The notes beneath the pieces are model-generated. The model was given only the letters and a program-made list of their open reading frames with translations. It was not told the DNA's origin and did no database searches. A stretch of 64,000 nt of DNA from Cyclobacterium marinum DSM 745. Its GTDB lineage: Bacteria; Bacteroidota; Bacteroidia; Cytophagales; Cyclobacteriaceae. The translations under genes and the position numbers were made by a program. Every line of letters starts with the position of its first letter. Position 1 is the first letter of the stretch. Location: contig NC_015914.1 of assembly GCF_000222485.1 (NCBI RefSeq), positions 5,872,001 to 5,936,000 on the forward strand. The letters run 5' to 3'. Shown here one piece after another: positions 28,001 to 35,706 of the stretch.

Positions 28001-28476
28001 CCGGGTATAGGATTCCCCTCTTCATCAACTACAGTACCTTCTATAGGAATGTATGCATCCACAGCATCATTTACTGCCGCAGGTTGATGTGAAAGTTCTA
28101 CCACCATATTTTCCGGAGAAAGTCCAGGCTTTACATAGATGATATTGTTTACCCTTTTGAATTCAAATGCCGTAAGCTGTGCAAGGTGTTGTAGTACTTC
28201 CTTTAGATTACTTTCCTGAAAGGAAAAGGTAAACTGGTTTTCTACACTACCCACCTTCTGATTATAAGTAAAGTTAAATAGGGTTTTTTCTTGGATTATA
28301 CCCAATACCTCTTCAAAGGTTTTGGACTGAACGCTTATGCTTAACCCTACATCTTCCAAATTTTGACTCTTTGAAGGGGTAGCCATAATGAATTGCATTG
28401 CAATCACCTGAACAAGGAAGGCATACAGAAGCCTCTTTGATGCCATGATCAATAGTTTTAGTAAATTAATTTCCAT
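25015..28476 (-). CDS. SusC/RagA family TonB-dependent transporter with STN domain (locus 2)
   Basis: 1153 residues: signal region (~10-38), STN domain (~45-115, SVQSKTFEEVLGIIQEKTLF), carboxypeptidase-regulatory-like domain (~148-220, IEGTVVDEEGNPIPGATVII), plug (VVVGYGTQKKEDVTGAVSSV) and a barrel ending in TTSIGINLSF. The STN domain ties it to the FecR protein encoded just upstream. It should move oligosaccharides across the outer membrane using TonB energy. It heads the operon susC-susD-sulfatase. An in-frame ATG at codon 11 is an alternative start. Confidence 0.94.
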   Translation of the reverse strand: MEINLLKLLIMASKRLLYAFLVQVIAMQFIMATPSKSQNLEDVGLSISVQSKTFEEVLGIIQEKTLFNFTYNQKVGSVENQFTFSFQESNLKEVLQHLAQLTAFEFKRVNNIIYVKPGLSPENMVVELSHQPAAVNDAVDAYIPIEGTVVDEEGNPIPGATVIIEGTTNGTVTDIDGKFILDVGQGNVIKVSFIGYKSQSITVGNQTVYEITLIGDHAALEEVVVVGYGTQKKEDVTGAVSSVNQEAIKNLPVSSLDQKMVGQVAGVQIQQVSGAPGAGTSVKIRGSGSLGAGNEPLYVIDGMPYSSGMNQTLNPLMFIDPNNIESITILKDASSTAIYGSRGANGVIMITTKKGEFEQTNINFSSMVGVQQVPQKGRPQLLDQREFAEFQRDRIDIGVRQTEGREPTLSDYPEEYRDLEALSGRGTDWYDLVLQTAKIQDHNFSMQKGTKDSKINFSLGYFKQEGVLKHTGIERFSSNLGIESNVTNKLKIGATIQPTFIKQDRASTNLNRNDILGVSIWANPISTPYDANGNLKPYIVAPQSRFHSAWSFVNPLFALQEIKMQQNTFQNLGLAFAELEILPNLRFRSSLNTIFEVSKYEQYIPSTIGASNRPPTAGTGASSNSRSNSFDWLIENTLNYDLNKGDHRINALVGYTTQKFTSNTISLGASPFPNDLITTINAAQSITNWGEAINDWSMISYLGRVNYAFRDKYLLTATFRSDGSSRFGDENRFAMFPSLAAAWRVSEEDFFQNINWMDEFKIRASYGKSGNNNIGNYAHLASISAGSYVFGNNQVTASSVGLSNPFLTWEESNQFDLGLDFQFLDSRLSLLVDLYRRESNNMLLNDVIPTITGFNSQTINQGNVRNMGLEIALGGSPFVGVFNWDINANIAFNRNKVISLNDNTVRILAGNNDGNPTHVSVVGKPIGQFYGFVLEGVYTPEDMENPDIVKTPQVYEGNVKYRDVNGDGLINDVLDYTIIGNPHPDFIFGLTNNFVYKNIDLGLIINGQSGGQVMNGLRQTTDNLQGFFNVDEDWVNRWRSTENPGDGIHSGIPQVRPSWGHRVSTLWVEDASYLRISNLTLGYTLPSKIMERLKVVKGSRIYMTVQNLAMFTNYKGANPEGQAANQNNTLVPGFDMTSYPLSRTTSIGINLSF

Positions 28477-28531
28477 AATTTTAAATGCTTAAAATTCTTT
28501 TCGGGTTAGTTAATTGATGAGTGTTTTAAGT

Positions 28532-28566
28532 ATGATCCAGGACTGTTCCAGCAGTTTCTGGATCAT
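28532..28566 (+). terminator. Hairpin with T run between FecR and susC (locus 2), antisense to both
   Basis: A perfect 9-bp stem (28532-28540 with 28558-28566) with a 17-nt loop, followed on the plus strand by about eight T. That orientation would end plus-strand transcription, although no plus-strand gene lies upstream. For the minus-strand operon it forms part of the susC leader. Confidence 0.5.
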
Positions 28567-28591
28567 TTTTTTTTCTTTTATTCCATAGTTA

Positions 28592-29539
28592 TTATTTACA
28601 TTTATTCATGTTTATTATTATCGTTTTGGTTTCAATATCCGTTTGATAACTAAAATCTAAAATATGTCGAAATCCCAATAGTATTGTCTCTATTCGCTCT
28701 CCGGAATAGGCACCTGTGATCGCACAGTCAATATCCCCATCCGGCATTATTAATTCAATATTTACACCATAGGCCCGTTCCAAAATCGAAAAGACCGAAG
28801 CAATAGATTCTTCCTCAAACTCTAATTTTCGTGTATGCCACCCTATATAATAATCGGGGTTGACTTCCTTTACCTGAATTTCTGATGCCCTCAATAAAGC
28901 TTGCTGCCCTTGATCTAATACCACGTCTTTATTGGAAATTTTATCCTGTACCTTCACCCTACCGCTTGCGACAGTTACCTCAGTATTTTTATGGGTATTA
29001 ATATTGAATGATGTACCTAATACTGTAATCTCAGAAGAATCCATCACCACTTTAAATGGTTTATTGGTATTGGGCGTTACCTTAAAAAATGCTTCTCCTG
29101 TTAAATACACCACTCGATTATCATCCGCAAAATCTTTAGGGTACTCAAGCTTGCTGTTTTCATTGAGTCTAACAGTGCTTCCATCTACCAAAGTCACCAT
29201 GGACCGCATACCTTCTCCTGTGTTTTTCACCAAAAGAATAGGTTGCTCAACTTTGTCCATTGTGTGATAAATGAGCAAACCAAGCATTGAAAAGAGTAAA
29301 AATATTGCCGCTACTTTTCTTAAAACAGGAATTAATTGTCTTACATACCTTTCGTTTTGGCTTTCCTTTTTTAAATTTTCCCAAACCCTCGTTTTAGATT
29401 TTTCCAAATCTATTGGATTAGGATCCTTTCCAAGCTTTGCCAAATCATCCAAAAACGAATCAAATGCTTTCCTTTCCTTGGTCGAAGGTTTAGCTTTCCT
29501 ATACTTATTTGCCCAGTTAAATAATTGCTTAATTTGCAT
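28592..29539 (-). CDS. FecR family anti-sigma factor with DUF4974 (locus 2)
   Basis: 315 residues: N-terminal cytoplasmic part (1-74), one membrane helix (~75-91, AAIFLLFSMLGLLIY), a FecR domain (~105-200, TGEGMRSMVTLVDGSTVRLN and GTSFNINTHKN) and a C-terminal DUF4974 domain (~235-312, LEFEEESIASVFSILERAYG). It should restrain the sigma factor encoded 129 bp upstream and receive the substrate signal from the SusC STN domain. It is shorter than its locus 1 counterpart and only distantly similar. Confidence 0.93.
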   Translation of the reverse strand: MQIKQLFNWANKYRKAKPSTKERKAFDSFLDDLAKLGKDPNPIDLEKSKTRVWENLKKESQNERYVRQLIPVLRKVAAIFLLFSMLGLLIYHTMDKVEQPILLVKNTGEGMRSMVTLVDGSTVRLNENSKLEYPKDFADDNRVVYLTGEAFFKVTPNTNKPFKVVMDSSEITVLGTSFNINTHKNTEVTVASGRVKVQDKISNKDVVLDQGQQALLRASEIQVKEVNPDYYIGWHTRKLEFEEESIASVFSILERAYGVNIELIMPDGDIDCAITGAYSGERIETILLGFRHILDFSYQTDIETKTIIINMNKCK

Positions 29540-29668
29540 AAAATACCAAAGGGTTATACAGTAGAGTACCTCAAACCCAAAAGATCAGCTAGTGTGGTGG
29601 TAAAAAAATCTATTTTTTATTCTATAGGACAATTAAAATTATTCAAGCTGAAATAAAAAGTAAATTTA

Positions 29669-30235
29669 CTACCAGCTAAAAATAAGTATAACTACAAGCT
29701 CTAAGGATTGTCTTAAATGATACAATGCTTTTTTAATGTGGTTTTCAACAGTAAAAACTGAAATTCCCAGCTTCTTTGCAATTTGTTTGTTACTTAGATA
29801 ACCAAACCTGCTTAGCTCGAAAACATTTCTACACTTCTTTGGTAGTTTCTCGACTGCATTTTCCAATAATGAACGGGTATCTTTTTCTTCTAAATATTCA
29901 TCCGTGGAACATATTCCTATACTATTTTCAATATAGTCTAGCTGCTCCCGGTTCCATTTGTTTTTTCTTATTTCTTTGGAAATCTGATTTCTTGCTGCTC
30001 CAAATAAGTAAGGAAGTAGGCTAGTATATGTTAAGGTTGGTGGTTTTTTCCAAAGCGAAATAAAAATATTCTGAGCGACGTCCTCAGCTGTCTCCCGATC
30101 TTGCATTACTTTGAATACATACCGATAAATGGAATCAAAATGCCGTTGATAGAGAACTTCAAAAGCACCGTGGTTTTGATGTTCCATTATCAACCGCAGA
30201 AGTTCTCGGTCATTATAGAATGTTATTTTGGTCAA
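29669..30235 (-). CDS. ECF RNA polymerase sigma factor, FecI-like (locus 2)
   Basis: 188 residues with region 2 (FEVLYQRHFDSIYRYVFKVM and TAEDVAQNIFISLWK) and region 4 (LPKKCRNVFELSRFGYLSNK followed by the helix-turn-helix FTVENHIKKALYHL). It belongs to the Bacteroidota FecI-like group controlling SusC/SusD loci. It is followed on the same strand by its FecR. Like the locus 1 sigma it ends in a hydrophobic tail (LVVILIFSW). Confidence 0.93.
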   Translation of the reverse strand: MTKITFYNDRELLRLIMEHQNHGAFEVLYQRHFDSIYRYVFKVMQDRETAEDVAQNIFISLWKKPPTLTYTSLLPYLFGAARNQISKEIRKNKWNREQLDYIENSIGICSTDEYLEEKDTRSLLENAVEKLPKKCRNVFELSRFGYLSNKQIAKKLGISVFTVENHIKKALYHLRQSLELVVILIFSW

Positions 30236-30486
30236 TTTTGGGTTATGATAACTTGTAATACGCTAATTAAAAGAATTTAATGCATAATTCAAATAAAGAT
30301 TTTTATATTACTGAATTTCAAACAATTGGAGAACAACGAGTACAAACAAAACCTCGTTCCGAAATTTAATACACCCTTGAATACCTGAAAGATAGTATTC
30401 CAACAAAACCTTTTAGGCTACTGATCATTTTAAAAACACACCTCCAAAACCACTGCAAATTTCAAAGTAAGCTACTTATAATTGGG

Positions 30487-31815
30487 TTAAACAGATGGAA
30501 GTTCCCATCCCCCATGATATTCAGATTGAATCAAGGAATTCCCTTTACTATTTCCTTTAAAATTGCCTAATTTAGTGTTCCACTCTAGCACATTCTCACC
30601 TGTTCTCACAGCTATATTACCCATATGCGCATAAAGGGCAACATTTCTACCAATTTCAACAGGACAGTTTGTAGCAATTCTTTCTTTTACTCCTCTTAAA
30701 AAATTTAACACATGTATTTCCATTGCGCTTTTTCCGGTGAAATTAAAATTTGCCTTAGCCAGTTTGCTTGCCTCTTCACTTTCATCCTTATTCCCATTTA
30801 AGATTTTCCAGTCCCCCCTATCAGCAATAATTGCACCTTTGTCACCGATGAATTCTACACCATACGGCTTTTCATAAGGCCCAATGGCAAGGCCGGCAGT
30901 ATGCGTCCAATGAATGAAATAATCCTCCATTGGGTAACTAACATCCATTATTTCATAGGTTTCTCGGCAATAGGATGCAAGATTATAATTGGCACCGGAA
31001 GCAATTACGGACATTGGTTCCTGTTGTATATTTTTGGCCCAAAGTGCCATATCCAAAAGGTGCACTCCCCAATCTGTCATCAAACCACCACCATAATCCC
31101 AAAAATGTCTCCAATTCCCATGCACCCGATTGGGATTATAGGTTCTTTTTGATGCAGGACCCAGCCAAAAATCATAATCCAAACCTTTTGGAATGGTTTC
31201 ATTAGGAACTTTAGATGCACCCATACCATAAGGAAAATTAGCCCATACATTGACTCGCTTGATTACTCCGATTCCACCGGAATGAATATGAGCCATAGCG
31301 CTGTTCCAAACCTCACCACTCCTCTGCTGCTGCCCCACCTGAACCACCCTGTTGTATTTCCTAGCGGCTGCAAGCATTAAATTGCACTCCTCAATGCTAT
31401 TTGCCAGTGGTTTCTCCACATAAATGTCTTTCCCTGCCTGACAGGCAAGTACCATGATCAAGCAATGCCAATGATCGGGCGTACCAATAATTACAGCGTC
31501 AATTGCATCATCTTCCAGTAATCTCCTAAAATCACCGTATCCTTTTGGAATTTGCCCGAAAGACTTCTTTACATCCTCTATTCTTTTTTCCAGTATATTC
31601 CGATCCACATCACAGATACCAAGGCAGTTTACCTGACCAGTTTCCATCATATGACTCAAAATATTATACCCCTTATTCCTGGCCCCAATTAAACCTATAT
31701 TCACTTTTTCATTGGGAGAAATTTTACGAAAAAATGAAAAATCAGGTATTATTAAACCCAAACCTGCTGCCGAGGCACTGCTCTTTTTTAAAAAATCTCT
31801 TCTTGATTGTCTCAT
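30487..31815 (-). CDS. Tat-exported Gfo/Idh/MocA family oxidoreductase
   Basis: 442 residues. The N-terminus MRQSRRDFLKKSSASAAGLG is a twin-arginine signal (SRRDFLK), so a folded, cofactor-loaded enzyme is exported. The Rossmann domain follows (VNIGLIGARNKGY, ~38-50) with the intact E134-K135-P136 motif (IYVEKPLANS), then the alpha/beta domain containing HFWDYGGGLMTDWGVHLLDM. Tat-exported members in Bacteroidota often oxidise glycosides or process glycan sugars; the DUF1080 protein encoded divergently may act on a 3-keto product. It lies upstream of the locus 2 sigma gene on the same strand but 251 bp away, so co-transcription is uncertain. Confidence 0.9.
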   Translation of the reverse strand: MRQSRRDFLKKSSASAAGLGLIIPDFSFFRKISPNEKVNIGLIGARNKGYNILSHMMETGQVNCLGICDVDRNILEKRIEDVKKSFGQIPKGYGDFRRLLEDDAIDAVIIGTPDHWHCLIMVLACQAGKDIYVEKPLANSIEECNLMLAAARKYNRVVQVGQQQRSGEVWNSAMAHIHSGGIGVIKRVNVWANFPYGMGASKVPNETIPKGLDYDFWLGPASKRTYNPNRVHGNWRHFWDYGGGLMTDWGVHLLDMALWAKNIQQEPMSVIASGANYNLASYCRETYEIMDVSYPMEDYFIHWTHTAGLAIGPYEKPYGVEFIGDKGAIIADRGDWKILNGNKDESEEASKLAKANFNFTGKSAMEIHVLNFLRGVKERIATNCPVEIGRNVALYAHMGNIAVRTGENVLEWNTKLGNFKGNSKGNSLIQSEYHGGWELPSV

Positions 31816-32115
31816 ACCTATCGTGTTAAAAATTTATTACCTTGTAAAACCTGAACTAACCGACATTATGATTGAAGATATAAATAATTTCACATATTTA
31901 TTTTGTTACACACCTATTTTATAAAACAATCCAACAAAAAACATCCACTCTTTCCATCTTGATTGATATATTTTGCTTTTTATTAACTCCTTATTTTTTA
32001 TTGATTTAAAGACTTACAAATACATTTACTCCAAAAAGAAGTTTAGAGTAAAAATAAATTTTTACATTCAATATATTATCGATAAAATGAATGAAACCAA
32101 TAACAATAACTCAAA
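31816..32115. other. Divergent promoter region between oxidoreductase and DUF1080 genes
   Basis: About 300 AT-rich bp between two divergent start codons, so promoters for both must lie here or close by. I could not find a clear TAnnTTTG box on either strand, and no hairpin stands out. Confidence 0.5.
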
Positions 32116-33117
32116 ATGAAAACAATTATAAGCTCAGTATTATTTCTTTTTATAACTACCGGCATTTTTGCTAGTAACCTACCAAGGAACCAAAAGGCTA
32201 ACCCATTTCTTGGAAAGTGGGGACTTCAGATTGAAGGCGGAGGAGTGGGATGGCTTTATGTAAATGAGGACCAAGGATTTCTAGATGCTGAATTGTTGTG
32301 GATAGGCGGTAGTGTATTGCCGGTATCTCATGTGTATTTAGCCAACGAAAACACTTTGGTGGTTACGAGAACAAATCAATCCAAAAAAACTGATCATAGA
32401 ACGCATACAATTACCCATACTTTAAGGATTGAAAAAAATGGGGATGAATTAAAAGGAACCATGTCAGGTCCTAGGAGAGACAGTGAATATATCGCTAATT
32501 TCACAGGAAAAAGAATGCCTGAAATGCCTGCTAAACCGGATCTTTCCAAGGTGAAATATGGCAAGCCCATAGCCTTATTTAATGGGAAAGACTTGAGTGG
32601 GTGGGTGTTAATGAACCCCAAACAAAAAAACGGATTCAAGGTGGAGGATGGCATCTTGGTCAATGACCCCGTTCAACCCGAAAATGGCAAACATATATCC
32701 TATGGTAATATTAGGACAAGTGAAGAATTTAATGATTTTAACTTGAAACTTGAGGTAAATGTCCCCAAAGGGAATAACAGCGGAGTTTACCTGAGAGGAA
32801 TTTATGAAATTCAGGTGGTTGATTCTTATGGAAAGCCTTTGGATTCTCATAATATGGGGGCTCTTTACAGCCGCATCCAACCAAGCCAAGCTGCTGAGAA
32901 ACCAGCTGGGGAATGGCAGTCCATGGACATCACCCTTGTGGATCGACATGTAACAGTTGTTTTAAATGGAAAAACAATCATAGACAATCAGCCTGCTTGG
33001 GGCCCAACAGGTGGAGCCATGAGTGCAGATGTTCTTGCTCCCGGACCTATATATTTACAAGGTGACCATGGTAATGTAAGCTATAAAAACATTGTTTTAA
33101 CCCCGGTTCATAAATAG
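32116..33117 (+). CDS. DUF1080 (3-keto-disaccharide hydrolase type) exported protein
   Basis: 333 residues. A signal peptide (~1-20, ending in GIFAS) precedes a small beta-rich domain (~28-132, beginning NPFLGKWGLQIEGG) and a ConA-like DUF1080 domain (~150-330) with PIALFNGKDLSGW, NNSGVYLRGIYEIQVVDS and GPIYLQGDHGNVSYKNI. Members of this family cleave 3-keto glycosides made by sugar 3-dehydrogenases. It is divergent from the Tat oxidoreductase, which fits a periplasmic oxidise-then-cleave route; this pairing is inferred. A terminator hairpin follows its stop at 33171. Confidence 0.9.
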   Translation: MKTIISSVLFLFITTGIFASNLPRNQKANPFLGKWGLQIEGGGVGWLYVNEDQGFLDAELLWIGGSVLPVSHVYLANENTLVVTRTNQSKKTDHRTHTITHTLRIEKNGDELKGTMSGPRRDSEYIANFTGKRMPEMPAKPDLSKVKYGKPIALFNGKDLSGWVLMNPKQKNGFKVEDGILVNDPVQPENGKHISYGNIRTSEEFNDFNLKLEVNVPKGNNSGVYLRGIYEIQVVDSYGKPLDSHNMGALYSRIQPSQAAEKPAGEWQSMDITLVDRHVTVVLNGKTIIDNQPAWGPTGGAMSADVLAPGPIYLQGDHGNVSYKNIVLTPVHK

Positions 33118-33170
33118 ACCATAACATTTCCTTTTTTCTTTATTCTCTTAAGAATATTTCTAAATTAAAT

Positions 33171-33207
33171 GTTCGGATTGCCCATAATTTGGTCAATCCG
33201 GACTTTT
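33171..33207 (+). terminator. Terminator after the DUF1080 gene
   Basis: A 10-bp stem (33171-33180 with 33194-33203, one G-U pair), 13-nt loop, then T4. Because it overlaps the longest possible start of the next gene (33169), it argues for that gene starting downstream. Confidence 0.75.
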
Positions 33208-33303
33208 ACCTCATTATACACACCTAAACATAAAAATTTTATAAATATTTTTTCTACATTTAATGCTAGTAATGTAATCACCTATTTTATAAAATTTCCA
33301 TCA

Positions 33304-34410
33304 ATGCCAATCAGAAAATTCCTCGCCAAAATACACCTAATAATTGGCTTAGGGACAGGATTTCTTTTCTTCATCATAGCCCTCTCCGGTGCACTATATA
33401 CCTGGGAACCTGAAATCAGCAGGGTCATCTACAAACATAAAGTAGCGGTCCAAGAAAAGCCTTTTATCTCCATCTCGGACATAAAGAAAAGTTTACAATC
33501 CTCATTTCCGGAAGGAGATTTTCGTACGGCTCTATACCGAGATAGTGGCAGCAGTATTGAGGTTTTGCTTTATGTTCCCGGCACATACTATTTAGCTCAA
33601 CTTAATCCATATAATGCAGAAATTATCCACTTGCAAGACATGAAGAAAGGTTGGTTAAATTATCTAAAAAACTTGCATAGAAATTTGCTCTTAGGGGATT
33701 TTGGAAGGAAAATTGTACACTGGGTTACTTTATTGGCACTGCCTATGTTAATTTCCGGTTTGGTCATGTGGTGGCCAATTAAGGGTTTGCCTAAAAAAGA
33801 TAAATTCAAAATAAAATGGGCTGTTTCTCCCAAAAAACTCAACTATGACTTGCACAATATCCTCGGATTTTATGCTACATGGATCCTAATTTTCAGTGTG
33901 TTGACCGGTGTTTTTTGGGGATTTGAATCAGTTAAGGAAGTAACAAAAGCAGTTAGTGGAGAAAGTAATATTACCTACGAAAGCCCTAAATCCACCCTAC
34001 CCGAAAAAACCGAACAATTAAATAAGGATGATATTTTAAATTCCTTAATTGCTCAATACCACAAACGTTTCCCTAAATCTTATGTTCGCATCGGTATCCC
34101 TCATAAAAAAGATGAGGCTATAAACCTTACGGTGATTCAACCTAATAAAGGCTTAAATGCAATTGATCATTATTTCCATGACCAATACAGTGGCCAACCA
34201 ATTCAGGGTAATTTTCAGAATGGTTTGTCTAAGGACAATAGTACTTTCCAAACAATCAATGGGATGGTTTATGACATTCATTTTGGCAGTATTCTAGGCC
34301 TCCCCGGAAGAATTTTGGTATTCCTAGCTTCTTTGATCGGGGCTTCACTACCGATAACCGGGTTTATCTTCTGGTATGGTAAAAATAAAAAAGGAAAGAA
34401 ATCTTTTTAA
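33304..34410 (+). CDS. PepSY-associated TM helix protein (iron-regulated membrane protein family)
   Basis: About 368 residues from the ATG at 33304 (MPIRKFLAKIHLIIGLGTG). The frame runs upstream to 33169, but that part overlaps a terminator and is unlike the family, so I reject it. Four membrane helices are visible: residues ~10-32 (FFIIALSGALYTWEPE follows), ~145-165, ~190-210 and near the C-terminus. H-rich pairs in IHLIIG, HRNLLLGDFGRKIVHWVTLL, DLHNILGFYATWI and HFGSILGLPG are the conserved His of this family. Members often accompany siderophore uptake and may reduce or handle iron. No TonB receptor for iron is adjacent here. Confidence 0.88.
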   Translation: MPIRKFLAKIHLIIGLGTGFLFFIIALSGALYTWEPEISRVIYKHKVAVQEKPFISISDIKKSLQSSFPEGDFRTALYRDSGSSIEVLLYVPGTYYLAQLNPYNAEIIHLQDMKKGWLNYLKNLHRNLLLGDFGRKIVHWVTLLALPMLISGLVMWWPIKGLPKKDKFKIKWAVSPKKLNYDLHNILGFYATWILIFSVLTGVFWGFESVKEVTKAVSGESNITYESPKSTLPEKTEQLNKDDILNSLIAQYHKRFPKSYVRIGIPHKKDEAINLTVIQPNKGLNAIDHYFHDQYSGQPIQGNFQNGLSKDNSTFQTINGMVYDIHFGSILGLPGRILVFLASLIGASLPITGFIFWYGKNKKGKKSF

Positions 34411-34851
34411 ACAAGAATTAAAATCAATCTCTGAAAAAATATATTGGTGTTATTAATTTGATAATCCACCAATTACCCCCCTTTTTATTACCCATATTTA
34501 CATGTATTACTTGTCAATGCAAAGGATATTTAACCGGAAATTCGGTTCAGCTCTTCTATTACTTGAAGAATTTACTTCAATACACGTCGCTCTACTTTAA
34601 TTTTCGACTTCAAATTACCAATGCCATAATTAAGTCTCCAAAAAACCTGATTTTTCTTTAGATATTACCACTCCCTACGGACCCGAATGAAAAAATTCGG
34701 CATTAAAAATTAATGAAATGACTATTTTTTTGACTTATAACCTAGATTAGATTTTATTTAAATTGCCTACACGGGGACCAATATGTAAGCCTTCACGATC
34801 ACCTGTTCAAAAAATTTTCCTTATTTGCGCTGAAACTATAATTAATAAAAA
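34411..34851. other. Intergenic region without recognised gene
   Basis: About 440 bp. It holds a small 6-bp hairpin at 34683-34700 and no good promoter. A 67-codon open frame inside it has no protein-like features. Confidence 0.5.
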
Positions 34852-35193
34852 ATGTCACAATTCCCACCATGCCCTAAATGTCAATCTGAATTTGTTTATT
34901 CCACCGGGGGGCCGCTCCTAACTTGTCCCGAATGTGGACATGAATGGAATCCTGAAGAAACCCAAGTTGAGGATTCAGGTACTGAAGTTAAAGATGCCAA
35001 TGGAAATATTCTCGTGGATGGAGACACTGTAATTGTATTGAAAAACTTACCTGTGAAAGGTTATCCTCAACCCATAAAAGCTGGCACCAAAGTAAAAAAC
35101 ATTCGTTTAACGGATGGAGACCATAATATTGATTATAAGATTACAGGATTTGGAGCCATGGCTTTAAAATCTGAATTTGTGAAAAAAGGATAA
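34852..35193 (+). CDS. yjdM: Zinc-ribbon protein YjdM (PhnA family)
   Basis: 113 residues. An N-terminal zinc ribbon has four Cys in CPKCQSEF and CPECGHEW, and the C-terminal PhnA domain shows [20 protein letters not shown] and [20 protein letters not shown]. The length and order are typical of YjdM, once called PhnA after its position near phn genes in E. coli, although no phosphonate genes are near here. Its biochemical role is not settled. It stands alone, with ~440 bp before it and ~510 bp after it. Confidence 0.93.
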   Translation: MSQFPPCPKCQSEFVYSTGGPLLTCPECGHEWNPEETQVEDSGTEVKDANGNILVDGDTVIVLKNLPVKGYPQPIKAGTKVKNIRLTDGDHNIDYKITGFGAMALKSEFVKKG

Positions 35194-35337
35194 GCAATGC
35201 TACAACTTTGAGTTTTTAATATAGAGACATTTACTTATTAAGATTCAATGGATTGTTGACCCAATTAATCCACTTTAAATTCTCTAAGGTTTAGGTTTGA
35301 ATCCCTTCAGATAATCCATTTTTTAATTGACATCATT

Positions 35338-35380
35338 TTCGGGATATTTAGCAATGATAAACAATGCTAAATATCCCGAA
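35338..35380. terminator. Perfect 16-bp hairpin, probable terminator
   Basis: The arms 35338-35353 and 35365-35380 are exact inverted copies with an 11-nt loop, followed by a T-rich tract. It lies 144 bp after the yjdM stop, farther than usual, so another role is possible. Confidence 0.6.
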
Positions 35381-35571
35381 CTTTAATTTTTCATAGAATT
35401 ATCTCTCTATATTAGCTCAAACAGACCTTGGGTTCTTTAAAAAAAACAAAAAATGCTTGATTTTTGCTTTAACAAGAATGTTCCCTCCGGGAAACAAATA
35501 CTTTTAGATTGAGTTTATATTAAATGGTAAATTTCCTAAGACTTAACAGGAAGGAATTATCGTTAAATTCT

Positions 35572-35599
35572 TAAAGCCGAATTATGCAATAGACTTTCT
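35572..35599. repeat. 28-bp dispersed repeat, copy A
   Basis: 25 of 28 bases match 48321-48348 in the same orientation, sharing TATGCAATAGAC. Both copies lie in intergenic DNA. Confidence 0.6.
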
Positions 35600-35706
35600 T
35601 CAGGTTCTAAAATCATTTAAAACCCTAGTACTATTTTATAACCCGGTTTAAAATGAATGAAGACAATCAACATTTTTATAAATTCTTATTTTCCGGTGTT
35701 TAACAT

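Larger units (their letters stand above)
35194..35706. other. Intergenic region with a long hairpin and a short dispersed repeat
   Basis: About 510 bp without a gene. It contains the 16-bp hairpin at 35338-35380 and, at 35572-35599, one copy of a 28-bp sequence that recurs at 48321-48348 with three mismatches. Confidence 0.6.

Noticed and set aside
33169..33303. 45-codon N-terminal extension of the PepSY protein
   Set aside because: It overlaps a terminator hairpin and does not resemble the family; the ATG at 33304 gives a normal N-terminus.
34458..34661. 67-codon open frame between the PepSY and yjdM genes
   Set aside because: No protein-like composition, no neighbour in an operon, and in a region without other coding signals.
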